From Montifringilla adamsi (Eukaryota > Chordata > Aves > Passeriformes > Passeridae): a stretch of DNA of 64,000 bases. The position numbers and the translations under genes are program-made. Position 1 is the stretch's first letter, and each line of letters starts with the position of its first letter. Location: the NCBI GenBank assembly GCA_017590115.1, contig JAGGNK010008781.1, forward strand, positions 251,471 through 315,470, read 5' to 3'. Positions 26,063 to 38,849 of the stretch are shown piece by piece. Below the pieces are notes generated by a model, which saw only the letters and a list, made by a program, of their open reading frames with translations, was not told where the DNA came from and ran no database searches.

Positions 26063-29000
26063 ATCGGTATGGGAAAGGGAAAGATTCACTCGCTGTGTGT
26101 AATACCTAGAGTTAAAGCAAATATGCCATAAGACATGAAATTCCAGGTGAAAATAAGTCATCTTTTTTTCCTATCTGTGGTGTTTCACATAATTGCTGTG
26201 CTGCTGTTGCTATGGTAATGACAGCAGTTCTCTGTCTCTATATTGTCCTCTTCTCTGTCATTTACATCCACTTACATGAGCTCACTTCTACCCAGCAGAT
26301 GAATTGCCCATCTACATCATCTTTTTTTTCATCTCGCTTTACAGCCTCATACAATAAACTTACTTAAGTCTACGCAGAACTTAAAAATAGATATATTTTA
26401 AAGCTTAAAGGTTTGCCGGGCTGGTACCAGTGCTGCATTTTCTCACACTACAGAAGCGATGGGAGCTCCCTCTTAAGTTGATGCAAACATTGTCTCTTGA
26501 GCTGCTTTAGCAATTGGCATGAGAAAGGCTGAAATTAAGTCCAGGCTCTTTCAGCAGCTGTGAGCTTTCCTCCTGGTGTGTGATGTCACGTTTAGAACCT
26601 GGCTGAAGGAGAAGGGCTGGCGAGGGGCTGCTGAGCATTGCCCACCCTCCGTGGTGCAGCCAGGGCTGTGGCTGGGACTCAGCAATTCCCCTGGGGTGCT
26701 GCCGATGAGAGAGGTCCCTGACCGTGGGCACACACCTAGAGCAGCAGCAGAGCCTCACACAGCACAGCGCTGACACTTCCCCAGCACAGTGGACACTTCC
26801 TTTTCTTCTCTTAGAAAATCTGAACTACTGACATGGTGGGGGAGAAAAGGAGAATGTAGTGCAAACTTTTACGGTGGAGAAGTTCTATTACAAAAATGGT
26901 TTGTAGCTGATTATCCAGATTAATCCTGCTTGGAATGGCTTCCTCCATAACAGTGCCATGCAGTAGCATAAGAAGAATAACCTGGGGGTTTCATTTGTGC
27001 AAAAGAAATAAAAATGGTGCATATGCTACATGAGGGAGAAAAGGACAATAGAACCCGTTCTGGCTGTTTCTCCCCATTTAAATTGTGATCTTGGGAACTA
27101 GTTTGGTTTGGCTCCCGTTCTCTCTTCTGCACAACAGGAGTGACATCCTGGTTAAATTATCTTTGTGGCTCCTGCTCTGAATATGATCTCTGGGATCCTG
27201 CCATCACTTAGCAGAGCATCTGCTATTTTTTCCATAGACAAAGATAACTTTGAATTAGAACTCTGAACCTTTCAGGATCAAAGAATCCAAAACTGGCCCC
27301 TGCTTCTGAGTGATGTGTAGGAAAACCCCACAGTGGACAGATGGTGAGATGCTCTTCTTTCCAATGTTTTCTTTTCTCAGCCTCTTGCCCCATTTTCCGC
27401 AGCAGACTTTTATGTTCTTGGAGAAAATCATGAGCATCAAAACATGAGAAAATGCAAATACTATAATAGAAAAGACTAAGCTAGAAAACAAATAATGCTA
27501 TTTTCTTCTCAGTTTTCAGATAAACATTAATCTTGTCTCATTCATCTGAAAAACACAGGTTTTCCCATTCCCACTAGTTCAGGGGCTTGTCTGGAGTCCA
27601 GCCTGTGTGGGACTGGCAGCTGCACACAGGGTCTGCAATTTGTCCCCTGCCGCTTTTGGGGCTTTGGGTTTTGTCCCCCTGCTGTCCCGTGAGGCTGATG
27701 GGGTTTGTGAGCCTGGGCTGTGCCCAGCCCCGTCCCTGCCGGGGTCCCACCGCGCTCCGTGTGGGAGCACTGCTGACCCCAGGGCAGGGTCGGGTCTCTG
27801 CGTGGCACAGCTCCCTCAAAACCAGCCAGACGCTGCCTGCTTGGGGCTCACGCTGCCCACGGAAATTGGGTTAGAGCTGGAGAGCTCTTGCAATTTACCC
27901 ACAGACCTGTGAGAAGGTAGAAACAAGGCGCACCCCGTACCTGGAAGTTTTGTAAATGAAAGAGAGCCACTGCAGGCTCAATTAACTGCTGAAGCTGCAC
28001 AGAAAGCTGCACAGAAGTGCTAAGGCAATTTTGGCTCTTTTCTGCTTTCGTATTTTACATTATAATGGCATTTATGTATCTCCTGTCTTTTTAGTTTCAC
28101 TCCAGGAAGGATTGAACCTCAAATCAAAGCAAATTCAAATTTTGCACTTACTTACAAAGACCAGAAACGGGTTGAATAATCAATTTTTAAGAAAGTCACT
28201 GAGGGAATTCAGGAGTTGAGAAGGAGATTTTTGGGAAGATGAAAAGATGAAGTTTTTAGTGGTTTACCTGAGATGTCAATCTCTGAACTGGCTGTATTTT
28301 TAACATTTTTTGTATTTGTTTTACAGGAGTGATTACCAAGTCATATAGTTCTTGTCAGCCCTGATTCAAGGTCCTCTCTGTAATTCTGGCTATTTTTGCA
28401 TTTACCTCATAATGGTATTTTAAATACAGATCTCAAACTCTACTTGAAAGGAAGATAGCCTTTTATCCAATTTACATGCCAGAAATTAGCAATGAAAGCT
28501 GACATGAAAAAATACTTGTGCTTCATCCACATATTGATATAAAAATCCAGCTTTGCAGTCCGTAGCAGAAGGTTTTAATTAAGGCTGTTCTGGTCCACAG
28601 TACAGCAGTAACAGGAAAGCATTAATTACCCTGAGCTATAACAGGATGTCTCCAGGTCCTGCTGAGAGCCTCTTTCTCTGAAGAGCCAGAGATCAGTGTC
28701 ACATTAGCTGATATGATCTTTCAGATAGTAAAGGCTTGAATTGATTAGAACTTCTATTTTTCATTGTAAAGAAAAGTAATTAACAGTAATCAACACTGAT
28801 TTAAAAAATATTTATAAATTTCAATGTGTATAATGTGTTACAGGTATAAAGTAAATTTTTTCCCCTAAATTTGCCACATTTTGAGACCTCTATAAGATCT
28901 GCTAAAACTGTTTCCATTGTATCAAAACTCATTTCTCATGAGGTGCTCTTGGTGTCTCCAAGTGAGAGCAGGTTTTCTGTACGATCTTATTCACGGCTAT

Positions 29001-31320
29001 ATTGGGATGGCAAAGACATTTCCAAAGGCAACTCTGCTAGGAATTGTGTCTGCCTATCACCACCCCGAAGCACTTACAGCAAAAAGCAAAAAAGGTGTGG
29101 GGAAAAGGAGAAGGTTTGCTACCCTGGCTGTGCCAAACTGAAGTGGGCTACAGCAGAGTTTAATTCTTTGCACAGATAAAAATGTGGGAGAGTGGGAAGT
29201 GATCTCAGACCCCCTGTGGGGCTAAGATACAGCCCCACCCTTCTTGTTCAACTTAATTTATAATAAGTATTCATTTTTAGCAGTGCTCCAGTATAAATCC
29301 TTTAGTAGTAATCCATCCTCTTGGAGCCAAAGCTGTAGCAATCAGCTGGATAGGAAGAATTGGTGCTAAAAGATAGGTTAAAGTGTCTCTTTCTCTATAA
29401 AAATGTCTGCCTTTCTGAATCAGTTCAGCATTTTTGTCTTCTTGAGAGGCAAGGATCTTTGGGCTGCCAAAGGATGGAAAAACAGTTTTGTTTTCATTAA
29501 AAATTCATTTTTCAAAGATCGATTAGAAAAGCCCCATCCCTTTCCTTACACTGAGCTTATGAAGACAAGGATTCCTCCAGAAATTCACAAAACATCTGCA
29601 CAAGCTGTCAGATGGCCTGGGGCCACTGTGGCAGCTCTGGGGTCATTAGTGTCAGGCTGGAGCCCCGCTGGTAATTAGCCAGGTCCCTCTGTGGGCAGGG
29701 CTTGGTCTTCCTGTCCCAGGGGCATAAAAGGAGCTGCTGCTCACCGCAGGTGCAAGAGGTGCTTTGGACATCTGCTTTTATAAGATGATCAACAAACCCC
29801 GTGTCTCAGAGAGCTTTCTCCTTTCTTTCCTCATCTCTTTGCACAAAAAGTTGATTTTGCTTATCACTGCTTTAATTAGTGACCCATTGAATCAAATTTA
29901 TAACTGCAAGGCATGAAAACATCCAGTGATTATTTTTTTTTTAAACGGAGGCAGCTGTTTTTTCCTCGGGCTGTTTTTTCCTTCCTGCCCACCAGATCCC
30001 TGGCTATCCCGGAAGCAAAACCTTCATTTCCTCTCCTACATCATCTTAGGAAGGAACAGTTTTGCAATCAGTTAAAAACACTTTGTGGAGAAATTAAGTG
30101 CGATGAGAAGTGGAGATTAAGACCTTCTATTTTCAAATTCTGTCAGCACATTTTAAAACGAATCACCAGTAAAGCCAAGGATCCCTAGAGAAACAGCCCT
30201 AACTGCATTTGCTGGGGAAACAGGTCTCTGGGGTGTGGTGGAGCTTTCTGCTCTCACACAGCTTCAGCTCTCATTCCAAATGGCAAAAAGTGACAGGCCA
30301 CAAAGGCCTTACATTCATGAGGAGTTTAATCCTCCTGAAATCAAGGAGAGTTATGCTAGGAGCTTCAACTGGGGCTGGGATTTCACCTTGGGTTTTTTGA
30401 AAATATGTTGGCTGCTTCCCAGTTTAATGTGATTTATTCATCTCTTCCTTTTAAGTTTATCCTCTGATTAGCTGAGTGAGTCTTGTGTGGGACCTTACTT
30501 AAAAGAGGGAACAAAGTGTGGATTAGAGAAGCTGAAAGAGCCAGACACACAAGGGTGTTTATTAGTGTTCTCTACTATTAAGTTTATTCTTTCATGTGGC
30601 ATTCCTACAAAAGGTAAAAATGTACAAATAGCTGACAAGGATAATAATCAGAAGGATGGATAGGTATGAGATGGATTATTATGCTGTTATAAAGAAAAAA
30701 AAAAGGTATAAGAGGAATTTAGAAAGAAATATTAAAACCACGTGCCAGGAAAGTGGAGCTGGAAAGCCTGGGCACAGTAACAATTTCTGTGCTGCTCATT
30801 GCTCATTGCTCGGGCTCACACACGCCTTTGCAACTGAGGAGCAGGAGGTTTTTGCTGGAGCTGAGCAGCTGGTGTTCGGTGCCATCCATCACCGTGCTGA
30901 GCTGGCACAGCTCCCTCTGTTAATGTGCCATGCTGCGAGACCCAGCTCATCATGTGTGTGCTGTGCCTGCTCTTTGTCCTTGGGCACCACACCTGAAACA
31001 GAGACACGCTCTGCTTAAGGGAGTTCCTCTAAGAAAATCCCCCCTGTGCAAGCCAGCATTCCTAATTCTGTCACCTCGGCAGGTACAATAATTCTCTGTT
31101 GGTACATTTGATAGCAAGGGCCAGAACCCTGCTGCTCCTTGTTGGCTGCTGACAGTGACCTGGGCCCAGAAACCTTCGCTGGGCCATTTTTACCTGTGTT
31201 TGGTGACAAAAGCAGGCAAACAGGGCTGTGAGACTGGTGGCAATGTGCACAACTTGTGTTTCTATTAAAGGTGGATTGGCACCTGGCTGCTCTGCAATCC
31301 AGCCCTGGCTGGTGCCTGTC

Positions 31321-31607
31321 CTCACCTGTGAACCTGCTCTGGGTCACCTGTGACCTGTTCTGGTCCTGTCCCCACCTGTGACCTGTTCTGGTCCTGTCCC
31401 CAGCTGTGACCTGCTCTGGTCCCTGTCCCCACCTGTGACCTGCTCTGGTCCCTGTCCCCAGCTGTGACCTGCTGTGGTGCTGTCCCCACTGTGACCTGCT
31501 CTGGTGCTGTCCCCACTGTGACCTGCTCTGGATCACCTGTGACCTGCTCTGGTGCTGTCCCCAGCTGTGACCTTCACTTTTGCTGTCCCCACTGTGACCT
31601 GCCCTGG
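31321..31607. repeat. 27/28-bp minisatellite, about 10 copies
   Basis: The units are of the form GTGACCTGCTCTGGTCCTGT followed by CCCCACCT or CCCCAGCT. Some copies are shortened by one to a few bases, and two are joined by a shorter GGTCACCT or GATCACCT link. A minus-strand open frame across it (31015-31716) reads Gly-Thr-Arg-Ala-Gly-His-like repeats and is not credible as a gene. Confidence 0.95.
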
Positions 31608-34600
31608 TTTGTTTCTGGGCTGACTGAAATGCCCTAACTCCCGTGAGCAGAGCTTGTGTCACCCCTTGCAAGCAGCCCCTGGCATTCTTTGCCTGCCCTG
31701 GCACTGTCCTGGGCACAGGAGAATGGACACATTCACATTCTCCAACAGCCTCTCCTTCTCACCTTTACATTTTTTCCCTAGTTAACTTATGATTTCTTTG
31801 CCTGCGTTTCTCACACGTCCTTTCTAGTTAATGAGGATGACTTTATCTCCTGTCTCTGGAGGAATCTGACCTACAATGTAATTCAATATATTGCTTCAGA
31901 GCACCCAGAATGCTGTGACCCTGCACCCCATGCCTCAGCCTTAATTTCTGAATGTGTCTGAAATGAAGCCTGCATATAGATAGATTTGTCATGGAGACTT
32001 GAATTCTGTTTTGTGTTTTTACCTTTCTGCCAGTCCATGTTTTCACACACTGAGTTATTCTTGTTTATTTTCAGACCTTCTTTATCTGAGGGGGGTAAAA
32101 AATAAAGAGGTCTGGTTTGAATTCCCTGTCTGCCATCTAGCATGAATTTTTATACCAATAACACCAGCAGATTGCCATATGTACTTTTAAGTCCTCTGCT
32201 TTGGAGATAAGATTGATATTAATCCCATCTTTCTCAGTAATCTCCTGAAGTATTTACCTGCCTGGAATGATCATATTTATTTATTTTTGGATTCTAAATT
32301 CTTTTATTTTTAATATCCCTTCGATATGCTTTTCATTTCAAGTTGCTTGGATGACTCATTTCTAGTCTCAGGTACAGAATGTATTTTCTGTACCAGCCAC
32401 TGAATAACAACTTTAGATGGATTTTTTTTCCATGGAAGATTTTTATGATTATTATTTTTAATCTTAGGTATGTCTCCTTTCATGATATGCTACTGGGTAC
32501 TAGCAATAGATCTGACTGTAGTTTGCAGTGAAACTCTTTTCTGACCATTTAAAGGAGCATTAAAGTGGAAGTAAATTATTTGTTGCTTTTTCCTGATCCT
32601 CTTAAACTGCCAGCATAGTGAGAAAGGGATTTTGTATAAAAGACAGCTTTATTCTAAAGGTCTCTAAAGAAGCAATAGAGAGTTCAGTCCCCAATGGATA
32701 AAGGTGAGAAATTTGGCTGTATGTTCATAAATAAAGTTTTGTATGCCAGAAGACCTAATTTAGAAGGGAATTGTTGGAATCCTGTTCTCCCAAGATTAAT
32801 GTAGGAGAGCCAGTTGCTACCCAGTACAGAAAGATGATCCTTATCCCAGGCATTTGCTGCTTTTGTCATACAAATCACAGAGCTCAAAATGCCAAGGTAG
32901 CCAGGCTTATCATGAATTAAACTGGACTTCGGGAGTTTAAGATATGGACAAAAAGCTGAAAATAATTTAGTGTAGTAATTAAACTGATTAAACAACCATC
33001 AAAACCAAATTAAATGCTTATAAAGTTGAATCAAATATATGAGCAAATATGAGAAATTAAGCCTGAGGAAATTTTCCATCCATTTCTCTCTGCTGGAAGA
33101 TACAAAATGCAGTTTCCTGGCTGTTTCTAATGTAACTACATTTTAGGAATACACCTGGGAGCCCACCAGACTAATGGGGGCTGCAAATAATCTTGAAACC
33201 AAAATGAAACGTTCTTCAAAATAAGGGAAGATTGCAAGTAAGTCTTAGAATTCTCTTTCCCTAAGGCCAGAGCTAGAGGGTAGTTGAAATTGTATTTGAA
33301 TGGGTTTTGGTTTTTTTCCTTTATAATGCATACCAATTACTCCTACAGTAAGTAGATCTGGTTTCCTCAGCCTGTTTTCAGAAGACATTACTGAGATTAC
33401 AGATAAAGGCACAATTATGTGGCCGGACATGCATTAGCAAAGGAAGAATTCCTTGCACCTGCAGGCTCTGCCACCTGAACGGCTCAGAGAGCCAGGCTGG
33501 GCGCCGGCACTGGAGATGTCCACAGCAAAATCTCCTGCTCAAAATCCCCTTCTGGTTTCCCCAGGATTTCCACCTGAGTTTGCATGAGCAACGTTTCTCA
33601 CCAAGGAACTCGGAAATTATTTTCCACCTGCTGTGTTCAGAGTCGGGGACTTCCAGACTTGCCATCCTGCAGATGAAAAGCCTTTCTTTCTCTGAGAGGC
33701 AGAACTGCAATGGGTTTGAATGGAAACAAGTGGGGAAAGGCAGCTGCAGACAGTGCAATTTAACAATTTACCTTAAAAAACAGTAGACAAACCCGATGCT
33801 AAAATGCAAATGACACAAAACCTTTATGGCTCCTTCTAAATCTGCTCTCAAAAGAGCTGCTAGACTTTGAAGCACTTCTTGATGAAGGGAGTTGGGATTT
33901 ATGACACCTAAAGAACCAAATTCCTTTTGTCTTTCAGTTGGTACATGACAGGAACAAAAAGCAGTATGGAAATAAATAACAGTTTGCTTCCTGGTTTTAA
34001 TTAAGTTTGGCAAAATAAGGTCAGAGGAGGAGTATTTGAAGTTGCCTTGGGGATTTCTCAGTCAAACTAATGCTGAAAATGTAAAGAAATATATGAGATA
34101 CATTTGGTCCATCATTGTCATGGCTATAATTGCTTTGGAATCAGCCTTGTGCTCTATAAAAGAAATGTGAAAAATTTCTGTTGGCATGTTTGGAAAATGG
34201 ATTGACCTGGTGTTTACTCAGTAAAATAATTTGATGTAATCGTGAGCCACAGCTGGTTTTTAGCATTTGCAGAAGCCAAGAGTTGAAGGGGAAAAACAGA
34301 GCAAGTAAATGTCGGACGTGTTGGAAGCATTAAGGACATTAAATATTCATAGCAAATAATTAGTTTCGCATTTTGGTCTCCAAATTAGCGTAGCTCTTGT
34401 GTATTGGGTACGTGGTTTATTTGTTCACCTAAACTGAGTCTAGAAGCTTTCTGCACTGACACAGACACCTGTGAGGCAGGGGTTGCTCCTCCTGCCAGGC
34501 TCCTGCAGGGAATGGGCTCAGAGGTGAGAGTTTGTGTAGGCAGCGCACGAGGCAAATGCAGAGAGAGAGGAGGCACAGAGCAGTCCTGGGCTCCCCAGCT

Positions 34601-37600
34601 CCACTCTCCTCCTCTTTACCCTGCTCCCACCCGAGCAGCAGCCAGGGGGTCTCGGGGGAGAATAGCCTTGTTTGCAGAAACACGCTGTCCTTGTTCCTTC
34701 AGATCACCTGCGCCCTGGTGCTTTCAGCTCTCCGGGTTTTAGCGGTGCACACCCAGGGTCAGTCCATTTCCTGAAGGGCTTCTTCAAAGAACTGATGGCA
34801 TGATGGAATTTGCAGTAACAAACTCATGCCTGTGTTCCAAGCTGAAGGAGAGGTTTTAAAAAACGTCTGAGGAATATGCATGCTTTTTTTTTGTTTAATC
34901 TTCAGTGCCGTTCTCTCTGTAATTGTTCAAAAGCATGTTGATGTACAAAAGATATCCAATTCTTTGGGTTCAGCCACCTATAAGGGTTTTGGCCCATCAT
35001 TCCAGCAGTCTTTCAGCTTCATCATATACAGTTCAGTATATTTTTATCTTTCCTTATTATACACCTTTGTTTCATAGACAATGATTATATTAATCAAAGC
35101 CCATTTTAATGAATAGATCCAGCACTTTTATTCTTAACATTTCAACCTTTCTTTTTCCCCCTCAGACCATTTATCAACTATATCTGTCAAAAATACTTCT
35201 TGCCTACAACAAATATTGTTTGAAGTCATACTCCAAATGTGAGAAGAACAATCTATTTGCTCCCAGCTAGGACTGTTCTGTGGTTGATCAAGAGTGAGGT
35301 GTCATTGTGAGATAATAGTTCTGGGACAGATGATTGATGTCACTTATTGGAGCCCGTGCTTTGAGGCTAGGAAGAGACACCAAAGGCTAACTGGACTTGA
35401 AAGCTGAATTCCCATCTTGCCCTTACAAATGAGCCATCTCAGCTGGGCTTGGAGCAGTTGTTTAATCAGCAAGGAGCAGCCTCTGCTGAGATCCCAGAGT
35501 TGTTCCTGTTTGTCATTAAATGGGGGTCATCAGTCTCCGTGACTCTCCCTACAACCTTTGTATTAAATTTACTGTAAAGAAAACAAAAGCACTGATTAGT
35601 GAGGCCTGGAGATGTTTGTCAGAGATACAGGTGCCTTTCTTGACAGGAGACCGAGCATAAAAACAAATCTCTGTAAAATAAAAAGCTTCTGTTAATCTTG
35701 AAAGGTGGGTGGAGGATTATGGATATTTGAAGGTGGGAGAACAAAACTGCTAGATCTGAAACATAAACACATTGTCTTTGTGTCCATCAGAAAATGGATT
35801 TTTGTTGCTCTTTTTCCTTGGCTGATTTGTCTTGGGGGAAGTTGATATTTTTGAGATAACAAACTTCTTTTTACCTTGGCAAGCAGCCTGTAGAAATACA
35901 ATTTTGCTTCTTTAACCACAACACAATGCTGAGTGGTTAGTACCACGCTTTTCCTCACTGTACCAGATTGCAGAGTGCTGGGTTTGTTGCCAGATCCAAG
36001 ATTCTGGTAATGCCCTTCCTTCCTTCACCCACATCCAGCTCTGCATCTTCTCTGCCTGTGCCCTTCCCCAGAGCCTTCCCTCTCCTCCATCAAAGTCCTT
36101 TCCTTCTCTGGTGAAAAACCCTCTGCTGACTTGTGATCACTTCCTGATTATTTAGGTTAAAATGTGCATTTGGTTGGATTGCTACCTACACATGCAAATA
36201 GTTCTGTTTTTAAACTAAGAAATGCATAGATTTAGCTTTTTAAAAAGTCAGACACAAAGTGAAATGGTTTGATGCTTTGCATTTGGGTGTAATGCAGATG
36301 GGAATAATATTCCTTCCCTGTTTGCAAGTACACAGAAAAGTGTGTTTATTTGTATTGATCAAATAAATACATTTTATCACACTGTAATTACAGATGGAGA
36401 GACAGAGGGGAACCCTTATAACAGAGACAAATATATTGGAAGAAAAATAGCTTTAGGACTGAAAACTAAAGAATATGGCTTAGATAGCGTGATAATGTTC
36501 TTTGTAGAAAGCTCTGAACAGATCAGACTGGAGTTACTGAATAACTGAGGATGGTGATTATAGGTAGCCCTTGGCTATTTGTCTAAAGTAAACTTGGATT
36601 TGGGCGTGGATTTATTTGGTAATCATAGTAGTTCGAGCAATTTATCTAATCAAGCACCCTGCAAGTCTTCATCCACCACCAGATTTTATTTCTTGCTCGG
36701 ATCTTTCTGCCTTATGTGACTTGAATAAAAATTTTCATAAAACCTCTAGAGTTCTGTCCAAGAATGGATGCTCATCTGTGAGCAGGTCCACAGGCAGGAG
36801 AGGAGAGTTCATTGCAGCAGCAGCACAGAATCTCGTGCAATCTACTTTGAACAGAAGCTTAGCAGACTCTGTGCCTCAGAAAATCCATTCAAAACTTCAT
36901 GAAGTTTAAGTGGGGATTAATTTGGCCACAAGTGTTGTACTGGCCTTCTGCAGAGATCTGAAATCCTGCCAGAATTTATACCTTGAATGGGCTTGTTATA
37001 ATAACTTAAATTAAGACAAGATAATGTTTTGTACTCGCAGATGGCACAGAGGAAAAAAGGGGGCAGATCTTGTACCAAAGAAATGAAAATCAAATGTCAG
37101 TTAAATTAGTTAACTGCATAGCCTGAGCCAATGTGAGATGCTCCAGTGCGTCTAAGACCTTGAGTTATGGGGTGAAAGCAGGCTCAGGGATCACAGCAGC
37201 CAGCTTGTCTGCAGCTCTTTGCTCTCAGCAGCAGGCAGGACATGGCACCATCTACATTTAATCAGTCTGTTCTCAGCCGTGAGTATTTCTCTGTATTTAT
37301 AATTCTTTTTATTAGATTTACAGCCAGAAATGCTCATTAAAATACAGTAATTATACACATTTTCTTCTTTTCCTCTTGCTCTGCTATCTGGATTTAGCTG
37401 CAGTCCTGAAGGTGAATAAATGCAGAATGTGGACTGGCTGCTAAAGGTGTCCACAGATTTCTCTTGCTTCCTGGTAGCTGAAAGACAAGAGATTTGTTCA
37501 GGGTCAGAGAGCAACATGTCCCTGCAGCCACACAGCCCTGGGGCTGCAGCCCCTGCTCTGGATCCAGACATCCATGTCATGCCCCTGCTTCGGAAGATTC

Positions 37601-38730
37601 CTTGCTTCCTGAAACCATGCAGTGAATGCACATGGCAGCATTGGAATAAAGGTTGGAGTGGGAAATGCCCAGAGGTCCATGGCCCTGGCTGCTGGCATCC
37701 CGAGAGTGCAGGGACCCCTGTGGGTACCTGAGGTGACCTCTCTTGGAAGCACGGCTCGCAGCAGGCTGCAGGCAATGGTGGGTCAGTTCAAGGGGCTTCA
37801 GTTCCTGCTCCACTTCCTGTTAGCCCCAAACATATTCCGTGAGTAGCCTCAGTTTTGGTGGTGTTGGCAAACCTTCCTGTGTGACTCCACACTGGGTGCT
37901 CACGTTACTCTCAATGTGGAGCCATTCGGAAGCTTCATTTTATGTGGAAATGGACCTTGCTGCCTTGAACACAACTGAAATATTTTTATCCCATCTTTAA
38001 CCCCTTTTGAGTTGTCAGTTTGTAGTGACTTCAGTTCTGACTGAGCTGTTCTGCAGGGTGGACGCTGCCTCATGACAATGGTTTTACGTGTGCTGTTCAG
38101 CCTTTGTCATCCCTCCCGTCTGACCTCTCAGCAGCTCCTGGGGAACCGGTTTTATCGTGTTCCCAGCCCTTCACTTTCATCTAAAGCATCCCTCCTTTCT
38201 GTCCTGCAGACCCGCAGCTGGCCGTGCTGGCTCTGAGCCAGAAGCAGTCACAGCAGAGCATTGGAGCTCTGAGGGAGCCGCGGCTGCAGGACGACGCTGT
38301 GCTCACCTTGCCTTCCAAAGTGCTGCAAACTCTTTCAACGACTTCCACGGGCGTTTGCCTCAAACGGAAGGACTCCGGTTTAATTCAAATGTAAATGAAA
38401 AGTACATCGTTTAAAATGTTTAACAGGCACAGGAGGGTTTTGCACAGAGCAGAATTGTTCACGTGCCGCGTTCTGTCGTGGCTATTATTCACTTATGCCA
38501 CATCTAAAATCTTTAATCAGCTCCAGATGATTTTCTCCCTCCCTCCCTCTCCCATCCATGTAGAGGGTCTTTAGGAAGACTTCCCAAGGGCCATGCCAGC
38601 TTGGCTTCTGCCAGATGCTGCTGGTTTCCTAAATCCTGCGGCAAAGGAGCTTTCATGATTGCAGAGCAGAGCTAATGCCTTCTGATACTTTCTTTGCAAT
38701 GAGTGGCAAACCCCAGGCAAAGGGCAGCGT
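31608..38730. other. Unique non-coding DNA
   Basis: It includes a 194-residue open frame at 37191-37775 (minus), the longest in the window outside repeats. It matches no family I know and has rival frames on both strands. No mobile element is recognised. Confidence 0.65.
38535..38552. repeat. (CCCT)n microsatellite
   Basis: About four copies of CCCT/CTCC, pyrimidine-pure on the plus strand. Confidence 0.88.
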
Positions 38731-38849
38731 CAGTTCCTGCAGTAACTCTGGGTCCTGGCAGGCTCTCCTCGGTTCCTGCAGTAACTCTGGGTCCTGGCAG
38801 GTTCTCCTCAGTTCCTGCAGTAACTCTGGGTCCTGGCAGGCTCTCCTCG
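38731..38849. repeat. 39-bp minisatellite, 3 copies
   Basis: The copies start GTTCCTGCAGTAACTCTGGG at 38733, 38772 and 38811, exactly 39 bp apart, with only one or two differences. A partial GAGTTCCTGGCC follows. The unit is a multiple of three, so one frame keeps a 13-residue peptide repeat on each strand, but the flanking open frames are short and unremarkable. Confidence 0.96.

Larger units (their letters stand above)
20855..31320. other. Unique non-coding DNA with one CR1 remnant
   Basis: The stretch contains the CR1 tail at 25,978, the A-rich tract at 25,107 and a CpG-richer patch at 27,600-27,870. The longest unrecognised frame is 154 residues (21536-22000, minus). No exon is supported. 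Confidence 0.65.
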
